A stretch of 64,000 nt of DNA from Aphelocoma coerulescens (taxonomy: Eukaryota > Chordata > Aves > Passeriformes > Corvidae): positions 69,595,563 through 69,659,562 of the forward strand of contig NC_091013.1 in the NCBI RefSeq assembly GCF_041296385.1. The letters are read 5' to 3'. The position numbers and the translations under genes were made by a program. The notes under the pieces are model-generated. The model had not been told where the DNA came from, searched no databases, and worked only from the letters and a program-made list of their open reading frames with translations. Positions 26,913 through 41,800 of this stretch are shown here, in pieces (position 1 is the first letter of the stretch; every line of letters begins with the position of its first letter).

Positions 26913-29900
26913 AAGTTTACAGTACTCGTGAGTATGGACTACATTTTTGCTAGATTTTTCTAGTTATTACTTCCGCCACTGATTTCTATATTGCCTTAAT
27001 TTTGAGAAGTTATATGCTGGTAGCCATTTCCAGAAGAAAAGTAGAAATATGCTAACATAGAACAGACCTTTTCATTCTTTACAGTCCGCTTAAGCACTTT
27101 TTTGATGCTTTCATTAGTTATTGTCCAACTTTACTAACTGCTGTCATGAGACCTGGATCAGTTCCAGGGCAGAGCATCAAGGGGAGTGGATCTAGCGCCC
27201 TACCTTCTAGCCACTAACAAATTTTCAGAAACAGCACACTATAAATTTTAGTCAATGATGGTGTTTTTTGTATTCTGCATTTTCATTATATGCTCCTTAA
27301 GTCTGCATGAAGGTCCTACTTTTATTGCTGCCTTGCAGAACAGGCATTTTACTTATTTACAAGCAGTGAGGAGGAAACTTCAGTGGTTTTTTGAAAGGTG
27401 AGGAACCTTCCCTTCTTAATTCCATTGAAAAGTAAGTCATGATAAGACAGAAGTAAAAATATTAATGAAATCCTTTTAAAAATAACAGTTCTCTGAAACT
27501 ACATGTATTGACAATAAAAAAAAAGACCCTTACATTGATAAGAATGATTTAACTATATAAGAATGAAAAACTTTATGAAATTAAGAAATATACAGAGACT
27601 AAAAACTACGTTTTTCTTTTGTTCTGTGTTTAATCTGGTAATTCATTACTTTGATTAATCAGTCTGAAGAATACTGTATATTCTCAGTTTAAAGTAAACC
27701 AGATTTTAAAGCCACTATTTTAATGAAGTGCTAAGTGTGGAAGTGATGAAATTGTCACAGGATTAAGTCTATTTTGCAGATCTGAAAAAACATTATAAGT
27801 TCACCAGGGACTGAAGCTTGAAATATGTAATAATGGTAAAAAATTAAAGTTTTGAGAAAAAAGAACAGAAATGTCATTTCTAATCACAAATTATATGACT
27901 TTTAAAAACAGAACTGAAGTTTCTTCCTACAGTTTTCTACAGAAGTCTATCCCACAATGTTACTACACACTTCCAGGTACTGGAAGATGGTATCTCAACC
28001 CTAAAGAAAAGGTTTCTGAATCTTAACTAGTTGATCTAAGATTTATTTTTGACTCTTTGAGCAACATCATTAACAAAAAGACAAGATACTTTTCCTACCC
28101 TGTTGTTTGAAAGAAAGCAGACTTCAAAAGATAATGGCTATACTTACAGAAAGTTTTGAATGATTGAGTTTCATCATTTGAATAACAGGCAAAAAAACCC
28201 TGTGTGATTTTCCTAAAATGTTATATTATTACATCTCTAGATTAGATTAAAAATACTAGTAAGTAGAAGACTGTGGCACCAGTTCCAGCCTAGAACGAAG
28301 AATTTAACCTGCTTTAGAAGTCCAGCTCTATGGACCGAATTAGTGTTAAATTGTCTAGCCCATAGATTAAAGTACTTTAGAAATACTTATGTTCTAATCC
28401 TGCATATTTTACTCAGGCTTTAAGATTTTTCAGGAATTTAGGTAGCTGTTAGGTAGTTTTAAATGGTGGCTGTAAATTAAGCAGAACTGTATTTTCTAAC
28501 ACTGTACTAGGCACAAGTCAGTCCTAGAAGAGAGCATGTCTGCAAATTGCACATATCTCTTTCTCCTACAATGCCTTTTTCCCAGAAGTGACTTGACTAA
28601 ATCAAGTAATTTTAGTAATTTATTTCTGTGACAAGTACAATATTTCAATAAGCTTTACTTTTCTTAATAATGTATATTATTAATAATCCTTATTTCCACA
28701 GCCAACTAGATTACACATAATTTCTTATTCCTCCATATTTTATACCAGTCAAGTGACATTTTGAATGAGGCTTGTTTGAATGAAGAAGTGCATATTAAGC
28801 ACAATGTAAGGAATTTTTTTTAAGAACTAAAAGTTTATAGCATCATTTATGAGCTACTTCTAAAGACTTTTAAGAAAAGATAAATATATCTATATCCCTT
28901 CAACTGAACAGTTATTTAACATGCACCCTAAAACACACGACCCAAAGAAGTCTGCATGATGAGTCAAACTGTCAAAGATAATTTCCTTACAAACTACAGT
29001 ATAATCCAATATAAGCCTTTCTCATCATAATGAGAACTGGCATGAAACTAGTAATACTACAAGGCTACTAACAATGAAAAAAATTATTTGGAATGGTGTG
29101 CATGTTGTAAATTAATCCCGAATTTCAGATGTGCAGTATTTCATATAGTTACTACAGAAAAATAAAGTACATGTTTTAATGGAACAAGACCTATTGTACT
29201 GTGCATTGGAGGATTAAAAATTTTGTTTCACTGCCACTGTCATCACTGGTGCCCACTTGACAGCTTGATGTGTATGTTCTCCTACTTTAAATAAATTTTT
29301 CTTGGCCAGCATGGGACGGAAAGACAAAGAGGTATTATGCTGACCCGGGTAGCCAAGGTGGACTTGGATAAGTTGGAGCAAAGAGCTTTGAAGTCTCTCA
29401 AGTGCAGGTTGCTCTAAAACTCAGATATGCCCAGAATTCTCCATAATATTCTTTACATACCACACACACCATCCATGTATATGGAGAAAAAGATTATTGA
29501 GATAGACTGAAGTGTTTCAGGTAGCTCAATTACCCCCTCGGAGGAGAAACTGTGCAGTGCTCTGCCACCAAAACAATTAAGAGGAACATCAAGTCAGCCT
29601 GCACAGCAAAGTTCTCCCTGCCTTTTCACATCTCCAAAGCTTGAACATTTAAACAGCAATCTTTTTGAAAAGATTTTCTGTTAACTCCTATGGCCATAGC
29701 TGCAATGAAGTGCATGGGAAGGGTTTTTTCTTGGACTTATGAATACTAGTTGTCCTAAACTGTAAATCTTTGCCCATCCTGTGGGCATTTAGCATCTGCG
29801 ACAGCAGCTGCATGGCTGTGAAAGCCAGCTCCTGTTCATCTACAAGGTGCAGTTTGCTATATGTCACCTACAGCTACAGCAACTAGTGGCAAACATAAAT

Positions 29901-32900
29901 AGTGGAGAGTAGCAGTACATGTCCATAAAAGATCTTCAGACTGCAGCCCAAAGAATGGGCTGCCAGATGGAAGAGATTAAGTTTGAATATATTAATGAAG
30001 AGGAACAAGCCTGCAGGCATGGGGGAAGGGGAAAAAGTTGTTTTGAAAAAGAGGTGGGTCACAGAACTGGAAGGATCTCAGAGAATCCTTAGCCTTTGTA
30101 ATACTGGGAAAATACTAGAAAAGGCGAGGAATTGATGATCTATAATTTCAAGAATTAGTCCTGGTTGCTTTCATGTGACATATTTTGAAAAAGAAAAATT
30201 ATTCTTTTCACAGTTTGGAATTATGACTGTGTTTTGAGTAATTAGGAAAAAAATATGTATATTTGGAAAGTATAAAGCATTCCCCTAATGTAATATAAAG
30301 AACAGAAAATGAATGACATTTAAAAAAAAAAAAGTAAGTAAAAGAAAACTTGAAATACAAAACCCACAAAAATACTTATCCAAAAAGCCAAAATATACAT
30401 TTATTTGCCAGAAGATCCAAATAGCAGAAGTCTTCTGTAACAACAAAAGAGCAAATAAGGTTCAGAAGTGTTGTTGCAATAGATACAGTAACTGTAAATA
30501 ATATTAAAAATCGGAAATATAAACACAGGGAATAAAAATGAGAATCTGACAAAACCCTAATGTCATGAAAATTGAACAAGATGGTAAAAAAGGGGAAGGG
30601 TTTCCATTTGGACTTTGAAATAAGGATGAAATAGAGCACAGAGAAACTCAAACCAACAGCAAACACTAGTACTGATCATCAGAATAGGAGCAGAGGAGTC
30701 ACCTTTGAAAAGCAGAAAGAGAACTGCCAAGAGTTTCTCTCCCATGATCATGTTACTGATGGTCTTGCATTAATAATGAAGGACAAAGCTGAGACAACAG
30801 AGAATTTGCTACAAATAAAAGAGACTAAAAACTAACAGAAGATGACCAATAATTAAAGATCCACCAAATTTATGGAGAACTTTCTAAGAACTGTTTTAAA
30901 GGGTAACACCATTGTCAGAAAGGAGGGAGTAATTTATATGGCTTTTATTTTCTTCTTAAGGCACTGGGGAAAGGTGTATTCAATACACACTCTTAATAAA
31001 GATTTCCAGCTCCTGAAACTTCTGTGTCTTAATTTCAGTGATGAGGACACATCAAAAGCTGAAAACAGAAATCTCTCAATTTGAATTAATCTTCAGATAG
31101 ATGAGAAAGGATGTGAAAGGGAGGCTGTGACAATAGAGATGTTAATTTTAGCTATGGTAGTACTTAAACCACAAACTTCTAAGGCAGTAAAATTCCAGGA
31201 TTATGGAATTTGGTGTATTACATAGTGTCTGAAGGAACAAATTCATAATGAATACACAAACAAACAAGGACTAGCAATTTACTGATTGCCTAGGTTTTTT
31301 TATAAAGCTTAGTTCTTCAGAATGAGTTGTTCACTCTAGAATGGCTGCTATATTATTAAATAGTAGTTAACTTCTACCAAGAAGCAGTAGTTGTAAGGAA
31401 ATAAGACTAACCATGCATAAAGCTATAAATAGGGGAAAAAATAGAGAGAAAAAAGCCATTTAACTCTCAAAAATAGCAATGGAAGTGGCAATAAGTCAAA
31501 TGTCTACAAAGTAAAACTAAAGATAAGTAGAAATTTTTAAATTTTTGAATTGATTTAACATAAAATATAAAGTTATGACAGAGAAGTTTGGCAAATCTAT
31601 CCAAATACTAATGGGCAATAGTAGGACACTACCTATGGTACAGCTAAATGAAACAACACAATTTCCTAAAGTTATATACTTGGTTGCTTTTAGTTAATTC
31701 AATGTCATTGAAAGAACAACTGAAACAACATAAAAAGCAGATACATAAATTGTCAGTGTTTGACTCCCCAGAATCACACAGGGCTTTTCAAGTAACAAAA
31801 TATGAGTAACAACTGAATGCAATTGCACCAGATTCTAGAGATAATAAATTGTAAACTTAAAAACACTAAAATGAAATACAATTTAGGGTTAGAATTGAGA
31901 CATAAAAGATTATATTTGAAAAAGAGGAAAAGTGATTGGAACAATACTCTGGTTTAACTCAGATTTCTGGTTTGGAACCTTAATTCTGTTTCAGAATTTG
32001 GTTTGCTGCCACTCCAAAGAAAGAGGAAACAAAACACCCAAAGCCCAGAAAGCCATTTTATAGTTTTAGATAAAGGAAAATTTGGGTAAAATTCCCTTTT
32101 GGAAAATATCTTGAAAGAACATAGAGTGGTTTAGGACATTTTTATTTTTAATGCATATTTTGTTATGTCATGCTATCTCAGTACAATGAGTACTTAGTAA
32201 GATTTCACAAGTACTGCCATGATGCCACAGTTTAACAAACTCCAAGATGGAATGAATTGGAGGTCATCTCTGTCTTTCTTAACTGACTGCAAAAAAGAGA
32301 CAGACAGAATGTCTTAGACTAGAAGCATTAACTATAGGTGGCTAAAATTAAGTAAAATGTATTCCATGCTAAGTGTGCAGCTTTTCTTATTCAAAGTGTA
32401 GAAATATCTCTCAAGTTTCATTGACAAAAACTTGATCTAGGAAATGATCACTGAATTTCAAGAAAAAAAATTGTTTTATGTTTTGACTAGTATGTTTGTT
32501 ATAATTTCATATCTGAAATAGGCACTGTGACATTAACATACAGTCCTGCTGCTAGGAAATACAATAGGAAAATAAAAACATTTGAAGACTTTTATTAAAT
32601 TAGAAGAATGAAAAAGAAAAAAATCAGCTATTTTCATAGGAACTTCTATCATAATTTTTTTACCAGAAGATTTGATCAAGATAATGTTTTCTGATTTAAA
32701 TGGGTTTTAAAATGAAATTTCCATTTAACTCTTCCACTGTTTTTACAAGCATATTACCTACTGTTAGCAAAATTATTTTGCTTGTTAAGCACATTATGTG
32801 TCAAACTAAAAGAGAAATAAAAGTGGGTACCCACTGAATACAAAAACAGGAGACTTCATGAAATAATAGAACCTTTTCTCAAAATTGTCTGGAAAGTATT

Positions 32901-35900
32901 GTGTGATTTTACATCTATAGTCCATAAGAAATCAGATAAACATCTCAGAAAATAACTTCTTTATCTTAATTTAACAAAGTAAAATGCTGACTTAATAAAT
33001 TAAATCAAAAGAAAAAGTTTTAGGACAACTATTAATTTTGCTTTAAAGATGATGTTTTCCAAACAAGGTTAACTTTAATAGATACAGTTCTTATGATATT
33101 TAAGATAGTTCTTATTTCTTATGATATCCAAGATATTTACAGAAATATGTTTGGTGTTTTTATTCAATTGTAGTTTATCCTTTGAGCTTCAAACATTAAA
33201 TATTCTTCCAGCAACAATTATGTAGACAGGATTCATCTGATAATACAGCCCACTACTTCTGTTCAGCTTTTAAGCCAAGAACATCAAAGTGTATTTGAGT
33301 AGGATACAAGGTGACTCAATTCTGCCTAGGGAAGGTGAACAATGGTTGCACAAAAACCAGATAAACTGGTGTTATGACCACTGAAAAGTAAGATAATTCT
33401 TTCTTGTAGTTATGCTTTGCCTCTTATTGTCTGACTCCTTTTTTGCGCAGAAATTAATTAAAAAAACCCCAAATCTCAACTCCCCCCCAGAACAACCCTT
33501 GCCTATCTGGGGTTTTTTAGTATTATTTCTTGGTTCAGTTGTAGCAGTGAAAGGGAAGACTGAGAGAACAATTTGTTCAAATCTCACAGAGACACCCTCC
33601 TCCTTTGCCTTCTACATGAGTACTAACTATACTACTTATATAGATGATAGGATATTTTGCTCTGAGTCTAATGAATACAGCTAAATTATTTTGGTTGGTT
33701 TTTTGTACTTTTTCTGAAGAGAAATTGAGAAAAACCCTAAAACACAACAATCTCTTTTCCCATTGAATTCTAAGTGACAATAATACCACGGCACTAGGAA
33801 ACTCCAGTAAACAAAGCTGGAGGGTGTTTTTAATGTCACCCCCATACAGCCTACATCAGCACAATGCAGAAGTCCTGACATTTTGCAAAGGTACTAATGA
33901 AGCAGTGAATTTTTACAAGAAAAACATGTTACTCTCTATTTCAAGATTTCATATGTCATATTAAACATATATCTAGGGATGGCAGGGTCCAAGCTTATAA
34001 AAAAAAATTCTGAGCCTTTACAACTTTTCTGTAATTCTAGAAGAGTTAAACAGTAGCTAAATTTCTTTTCAGTTAGGATTAGTGTGCTTGAACAAATGAA
34101 AAACAATCCCCAGATTTCCAAGTGGGCATCCAAAGTAAAAGAGCTTGCTGAAGCTCTTGGAAACTTCAGTGCCTCATTGGCTTACTTAAAGGTCAAACAC
34201 TAAAGGCTCAGACTTGTAAGTAGGGATAACATATGTGACTGCTGATGAGGATGCTGTCCCAGCTGTCCGCTCCATTCCAGATGCACAGATTAAGGTGTCT
34301 GAATCTCTTTTGAAGGAACTACTGAAGAACCTACTGAGCATACAAATTACAGTCCAGTTTCAAGACAAACCAGCAATGACTTGTCAAAAAATCTAGAGCT
34401 GCACTTTTGACAGAAACAGCATGGTTGAGATAGACAGCTAGGACTTGTTATCTCATTAGTTACTCCTGTTCGTAAGTCACAGCTCAAAGGTTATAGAATC
34501 CAGGAACAGAAATTTAGTCTCTCAAAGTCTTTAATCAAAAAAAAGAGAAAATATTTTATCTAAATATTTTAAAAGCATTCTGATACTGAGACACAGCTTT
34601 GTTTTTTCATATGTATACTATTTCTTAAAAACCCATAATGAATTACTGTTCCAAACCTTTATAAATTATTCAAGCTGCAACTGCTTAAAGACAGTTAACT
34701 TATTAACCTGGCATTGAGATGAAATAATTAGCTTCCTTGAGGCCTAACAACAAACAGCAACAGTAATCAAAATCTAATAAATAAATAATAAAGTTTTACC
34801 TAGGCAACTGTTTTAATTTCCATCATGTGGAGCTGTTTATTAAAATGCAAGTCTAATAATACACTATTTTAAAATAATGATTCTTTTTGCAAAATGCCAT
34901 TTTAAGCTTGATAATTGGAAGTATTTGAATTCAAAATTTATAGAAGCCTGAAGTTTTACGTCTCCTGCAGGTTTTTTGGTGCAGATTTATTTTTATTCTG
35001 TCACCCAGAAGTACAGCATAAGTTAGCAGAAAGCACATATCTCGCTTTAACCTAATGTTCTTAAGAACTGAAACAAAGACACAATGGCCCAATTAGTGGA
35101 TATGCCTTGTCTGGTGTATAAACAGTTATTCCTATCCCCAAATATAGCTTGTATTGATGAAATAAACATTGCCAGGGGGCATGGATATGAATGCTATAGA
35201 ATTTTTAATAGAGACCATGTTTACAATACTATCAATCAAATACTGAAGTAATCTTAACTTTGATCTTTTTTGTTCATGGGAATTTTTGTGAGAGCTAAAA
35301 AGTCAGCTAGGCAAGTAAATCAAAACTTTTCTATTTATACTTTATTTTTGACAGTCAAGAGGTTCTTCAGAAGTTTAGAAAAAGTCTTCTATAAAACATC
35401 CCAAAATATATCAGCATGACCTAATGATTTATTTTGGGCTCTGAAAAATATTATACGAGAAGGAGCAGACACAACATTGGGGGAAAAAAAGGGGAAGAAA
35501 AAAAAAAAAAAGACTCCAAATTATAACTTCCTTGTTTTCTGTCTTGAAAAAAAATTGCTATTTTTGTGGGTTCTGAAAAACAAGCAGGATATACTCTAAA
35601 GAATTTTTGCATAGAAACTCTTTGGCAATCCATTACTCAGTATACTTTTTAATGTTTCCCTTCCTCTTAACTACTTATTTGTTACACAATTCTGTGTGAC
35701 AATCATGAAATACAGATGCTTTTTCCCTTGTCTGCAGCACAAATCTGTGACGTGACCATGTGTATCTTCTGCATTTTTCATGCACATTCACAGTTCAGTT
35801 GCTATTGTATAGTAAGTATGACTCCCTATAGGGATATGCTTTACAAATATATTACAGAATGTATATTTGGCTATATTTAGGTGTATGTTCTTAAATGAAT

Positions 35901-36591
35901 ACTACAGTTAAAGAAAAATCAGCAGTAGCAGTTTAATAAACATAAAACCCTCCCTCATTTTTCTGTGTAGAATCACCATGAGGAATTACAATTCTCAACC
36001 TTGCTAATTAAGCAGTTTTTATCATTTACGTGTTCATTGGAGGTTGTTGGTTTGGGGTTTTTTTGAGACTTTGTTACTGTAGTTTGTATGGAAGATGAAA
36101 AATGAGAAAGGAGTTCAGACCCATCTATTATTACACCAGAAAGGAAAGCTTGCTGACTGATTCAGTACTGAATTAGACAATTGATGGGGGGAGGAACCAT
36201 ATACCTGGGAACAGAAGGATGTGCTGTTCTCCCTTCAGAGCATGGGTAGCCAAATTTCCTGATCCAAGAGAGCAAAAATTGAAAACTTCACGCAACTGTG
36301 CAATGTAAATGATCAGTTGAGAAAAGGCAAAATTCTCAGAGTAGTTCAAAAGTGGGACAAAATGGAGCTGGACTCAGTCTGTACCTGGGTTTGAAGGTAA
36401 TTTGGTGATGGCGTTTTTTGGTTTACTTTCTCTGAGCTGTGACTTTGGATAATTTAGAATATTTTGAGCCAAAGATCCAGTGACAAATGTCCTTGGAAAG
36501 AGTTGATCTTGAAGTGCTGAAAAGTCACATATAGCTTAAGAACCATGGCAAGAGGTCATTTCACCCTCAGAGATTCTCCAAATTCTAATTA

Positions 36592-36816
36592 CTAACTTGG
36601 GCAAAAATACAGTTTGCTCTCTTCGTTCTTCACCAGTTTCATTCTTTTGTAACCTCTAGATTCATTTAGCTGCTCCAGATCTCCCCTGTGTAGCTCAACA
36701 GACATAATGCTTGAAGATGCTGTGAAGCTGAGGATCACCTTATCTTTGAAAACTGCTTTTTCTACAGGGACCGAATTGCCTGTGACCTCATAGAACTTGT
36801 TTTCCTTTCCTGCAAT
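36592..36816 (-). other. Exon-like 74-codon open frame, unidentified
   Basis: On the minus strand, directly after a splice-acceptor-like GAACTGTGTCTCCTAG, an open frame of 74 codons runs to a TAG stop. It is not bounded by an early methionine; the first ATG is at codon 38. The peptide looks protein-like and balanced, including VPVEKAVFKDKVILSFTASS and later HRGDLEQLNESRGYKRMKLV, then KNEESKLYFCPS. I do not recognise a family. It cannot be an NBEA cassette exon read in this frame, because phase 2 is required at this intron. It could be a decayed retrocopy or exon remnant, or chance; open frames this long do occur by chance in a window of this size. Confidence 0.25.
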
Positions 36817-38790
36817 CTAGGAGACACAGTTCAATTACTGGGAAGTTAATACCAGCAATTAACAGTTGTAATTTACTGGAAGATTAAAGTTGTCAAATTA
36901 TGCCAAATGATAGCTGAGTTTCTTTTATCTAACTTAAGATGTCAGCATTACTGACATTTAACTAATCAACCCAGGCCCATTCTGCAGGCAATGGAGAGAA
37001 CTAGTTTCACCTTGGGAAAAGTTGGGTGATAGGATAGGAATCCTAGTGCTCTTGTATCAAGTAACCAAGGTCTCAACACTACAAAAAATAAAAACCTGGG
37101 TTTCTCATGAAAAAGTCTACCATCTAAGACTTGTGTGAATAGTCGAGGGAAGGATCATGTCAGAGAACTCACATGATTAAGTGAAATCCAAGAGGCAGGA
37201 TTCAGAAAATGTAGAATTATAGGCTATATGGGTCCTGTTAAATGAGAGAAATGGAGAATGTGGTCGACTGACTTGTCTTATATTACTACAAGTAAAAGTA
37301 ACAGGGAGGTATCTTTTCATCACCTGATTGACCTGACAAAGGGAATCCTGAAACGTAAAATAGGCAACAGCTACAGAAATAATCTTCTCTGTGTAATTAA
37401 TAAAAAAAATTCAAAATTCCATTTTTAAAGATTGGGCTTATGATTTTATTGCTATAAAACAGAAATGGAGAATCAGAGGGTCAGCATTCAAAATCCCCAG
37501 ATTCAGACTGCAAATTCCTTATTTGAACTGATATCAAATAATGAACATAAATAATAGAAATAGAAACAAAAGCTAAGAAATTCAAGCAATCAAAAAAAAA
37601 AGCTGACACTCTCAAAAATCAGACAATATTACTGAAGCAATTGAGAAAGTCTAACAGTTAAAACACTTAAAACCAGAACACTCTTTATTATGTATAACTC
37701 AAAATAAAATATCAAGACTATTATTTTGGAGAGTCTGAATCTGTGGTGTAATATATAAATATTTTTATGGAAGAAATATAATTTTTTAGGCCCAATTATA
37801 GAAAGAAGTATGAGTCTGTTAAGTATATGCCTATATGAAATCCCATTAAAGTCAACAACAGATTTAAATTGAGATATGTTTCGGGACCTATTCTAGGGGC
37901 TTAATTCCACCAAAATCTTAAAAAGTGTTTTATGCTGATGGTAGACTATCAATGCATTTTTCTATACCACAGATTGAAAAATGACTGGGAAAAGATATAT
38001 AGAAATTGCTGTTTATTACATTAAAATAGGACTTTAGTTGAGGTTATTTTGTTAACTTTTTTCCTTCTCTTTTTTTAAGAAGCAAACCACCACACACAAA
38101 AGACAAACAATGAAAAGCTTCCAAGATGCCTAGTAAGAAATTGATTGAATTGACACCAGTGTGAAGAACTGCTAAATCACTCTGAAAGATTATTAATCTT
38201 TTTTTCAGAAATAAATGTAGAGTTTATTCTCATCTCCTGCCTTAAAGGACTTTAAATTAAATTAGTAAGTCTTGTACAGCTCTAGAACAGCTTTTGCCTC
38301 GTATATCAGACTTTATTTAAGAAACCAAAGCAACATGTGACTAGGTCAGTCAATACACACACCAGGGCTGTGCTCTGTATTGCTCAACAGCTATGCTATT
38401 TTTTTTTTTCTAATGTATAAGTGAACTAGCAAAAGGCTCCTTGTCTTATCAGCAGAAGACAAAATAGTTCAGTTCTTTCCTCTATATTGTTTTGCTGATG
38501 GATATTTATAGAACATGACCTTCCATGTGTCTTTCTCTTTTCAAACCATCTAAATTAAGTTGCTTTAGTCATCCTCATATTATCATTGACTTGAAGCATC
38601 CCTGTCTTTCTGTAGATGATCTGCAGTTAGTGATGTGGTCCAAATTGCACATACAAATTAAAGTACAAAATATATCATATCTACTATTATTCTAACAGCA
38701 ATATCCTCCCATGGAGCAGTAAAGCTGAATTGTGGACCAAGAAACCAGTTTCTAGTTCAACATTTAATCTGTCTAAAGTTTCTTGTGTGG

Positions 38791-38810
38791 GTTGGGGGGG
38801 GGGGGGGAGG
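38791..38810 (+). repeat. Guanine homopolymer (G14)
   Basis: Fourteen consecutive G (38794-38807) lie within GTTGGGG...GGAGG. The run could form a G-quadruplex and is prone to sequencing and assembly length errors. Confidence 0.85.
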
Positions 38811-41800
38811 CACCCACAAAAACGTGTTCCTGTTCACAGTAAATAAGGATTCTGCTTCAATTTATCTTATCCCTTGAAAAATATATGTAATACTTCCTTT
38901 ATTGAGCTCCAGGGAGACCTTTGGAATGTGACACTGTATCATGATATCTATGTAAAACGCTGTGAATATACTCCAGCTTTACCCTCCACCACACTTACAA
39001 CTGTGTTATGAACTAACTCCTGATTGGAACCCAAAAAAGCAGTATAGCTCAACAGATTGATAATGAAAAAAAACACCATTACCAGCAGCTCCAGTGTGTC
39101 TCTGACTGTAGTGATTTAGTAAGCAGCAAGAAGGCAGTATGATTCAGAACTTTTTTGCTGTCAGTAATCACATCACTTTACAAAATTTATTTACTTGATA
39201 GAGTCTTGGTGCTTTCTGACCAGCCTTTGACCAGCAGCAGGAGTGTTGGTTGTTGCTCAACAAAACCCTCTTTGCTGATAACATAAATATCTGCACAGGC
39301 CTCAGCATGGCTGATGTAGAAGAAAAGAAACAAACTAAAAATCTCACATTCAAGGAAGCATGAAGTCCAGAACTGACTCTCAGTAATACACCCTTCTTAG
39401 ACACTGATTTGCTCGAGTTTTATCGGTCACCAGTTAATAGTCGCAAATGCATAGACTCAGTCATTTCTTCCCTTAGGGTCTACTCTGCCATCATGCAAAT
39501 GGCTGATGGCATGGAACCATTCAGAGTCTGCCTTCAGAGCAGATGCACAAGAAACACTGAAAACCCAGGGTACAAGGAAAGAAAAGAGAACATTATGGAG
39601 GATTCTTGGTTGAGCTGCTAATAGCTCTTTTATTTATAACACTTAGTGTTTTCACTACAAATGTTTATAGAAACTGTTTACTGAACATCTCCTGCCAGCA
39701 ACATGCCCTAGAAATTAAGCAGGAAGAAAGCAATCAGGTCAAATCATTGCTCCTTCTGATATTAAATACTTTTCTGGTGTGAGATAAAAAAAAATTGAAA
39801 AAAATAAAATCTGTGTTCTACTTTTGCTCCATAGTAGAATATTGACAGCATACCAAAAAAAAGAAAAAAAAATTAGTGTAATACAGTGTTAGCACTTCTA
39901 GAGCATCAGCAGACTTGGCATTAGAACTATATGGAAATTTGTAGAAAGATGAAGAGGAATCTCTCCTTGCTTTCAGAGGTCTTACTTGCTACATTAATTT
40001 TTTGCTCAAGAGTGCTCAAGGTGTATGCATGAGGGGAGAATCATGTTCGCTCTCCCTAATTTTCAACTACTATTTGCAAGCAAAGTGCTTTTTAATTTGC
40101 ACACTGTGTATCAAAAATAAAGGAACCACCATTCATCACTGTGAAATACATGCAAACCCTAAATGCCAACCAACATCCAAAGGCACGAGAATGCCATTCA
40201 CTACACAACATCATGCCTGCAATCGTCGGCGATACTCTCAAAGCCTGTGACAACAAATCTAAATTATTTTTTTCAGACTTCGCCAATGAAGTGTTTCAAA
40301 CACACAGAGAAATAGTATTTGTGCCTAGACCATTACAGCTGATTCTATTTGAGAGTAAGTACAATCATACAAGAAAAGCTTGGTGGATGCAGCATGCTTC
40401 CCCCATGAATCACCAAAGTTTTGTGGAATAAAACACTGTCAGCCTTTTCTGACAATGCTAGCTCATTTTAAACTAGTAAAACATTAATTGGAATGGGGAA
40501 TGAAAGGGCTACAACCATAGAATTACAATCTGGCTCAGACACAGGCTCATGTCTTCCAACATTGTTCCAATTTTTTTTTTTTTCTACTTTTGAAAATATT
40601 GAATCAGTGTGGAAGGTTTAGTCATTCCTGGTTGGCTTCCTTTTGGCAATAATGCCACAACCTGGCTGGCACATTATAGATGCAGGAAGGAGGGTGGGTG
40701 GGAATGAGACAGAAACAAGTACATGTGTGTATCATTCTCTTCTCTCTGACTATTACACAAAGTAAAATAGCTCCAGCTGGAAGGATTAACAGAGATCCAC
40801 TCCAGAATAAGTTACAGCCTGCTAGGGGAGCCTCCAGGAAGGTGAAAAAAGCCATTTTGGAGCCCTGCAGCTAAAGAACAGAGACATAACTGAGAAGGCT
40901 ATGATAGTGATCTTTAATATTATAAATGGCACCAGGATGGTGAGTTGACACCAAGGACTCACTATTTCTCAGAATAAAAGACCTAGAGAGAACATAGAGT
41001 TATCAAACAACAAGTTCAAAACAAATGATGGTGTGTTTTGTGTGAATTTCTCACACAACTTACTGAAGGGTATGGGGTATAGGGTACTCAATGCTATGTG
41101 ATATTGTGGTCAGCAGAAGTTTAAATGAGTTCTTAAAAGGATAAGACATTTCCTTTCACAGATGGGAAAAAACCCACCAGAAGTTATTAAACTCAAGGAT
41201 ATCACCTCTGGCTCAGGAAGTCCCTGAGCTACAATTTGCTGAAAGCTGGGAGGATATGCTGGGGGAGTATCATGGTAAAGTCACCTGGGGAAATACTACA
41301 CTCCTCCCCAGGCCTCCTCTGCCGGCAGCTGACAAATATTGGAGTAGCAGACTTGTAATCCTATTCTTGCAATTTGCTGTTATATGGTTTTTACTGTTAT
41401 TTGGGGCTGATTGCCCACTGCCACTACACAGCCCCATGTCAACTAGTTTGAGTCAATTGACTTTCTTACCCAGGTTAACAGCAGTACTAAGTAACTCGTG
41501 GCATTGCTCAGTTAACAAGCGTAGGACAGAACATTTTCAGCAGGAGGATTTAGGCTCTGCAATTATTCTTTAGTAGAAGGTTTCATACAAAGGATAAAAA
41601 ATACTTACACATACTATAAAATTCATAGGTCTTGAAATTTAAGCTAGCTTCTAATATAAAATTCCCTAAGCTTATGAGCTTTTAATTTTTTCCAATGTCA
41701 TCTAGTTCTTACATTCACAACCAGGTTACAAGTAGTACTCTGTAACATTCGAATAAGTTGACTGTTTTATAATCTTAACATTTATTCTTTCTGAATAAGT

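Noticed and set aside
33461..33518. 11-bp inverted repeat AAAAAACCCCA / TGGGGTTTTTT with a 37-nt loop
   Set aside because: Its low-complexity arms and long loop make it likely to be chance; no associated element is visible.
34229..34395. Plus-strand open segment with protein-like wording (TADEDAVPAVRSIPDAQIKV)
   Set aside because: It is short, lacks a start codon and a convincing exon boundary, and shows no family that I recognise.
40092..40431. Overlapping open frames on both strands with a local CpG cluster (ATCGTCGGCGATAC)
   Set aside because: Neither translation resembles a known family, no convincing splice sites frame it, and no retrocopy features such as a poly-A tail are present.
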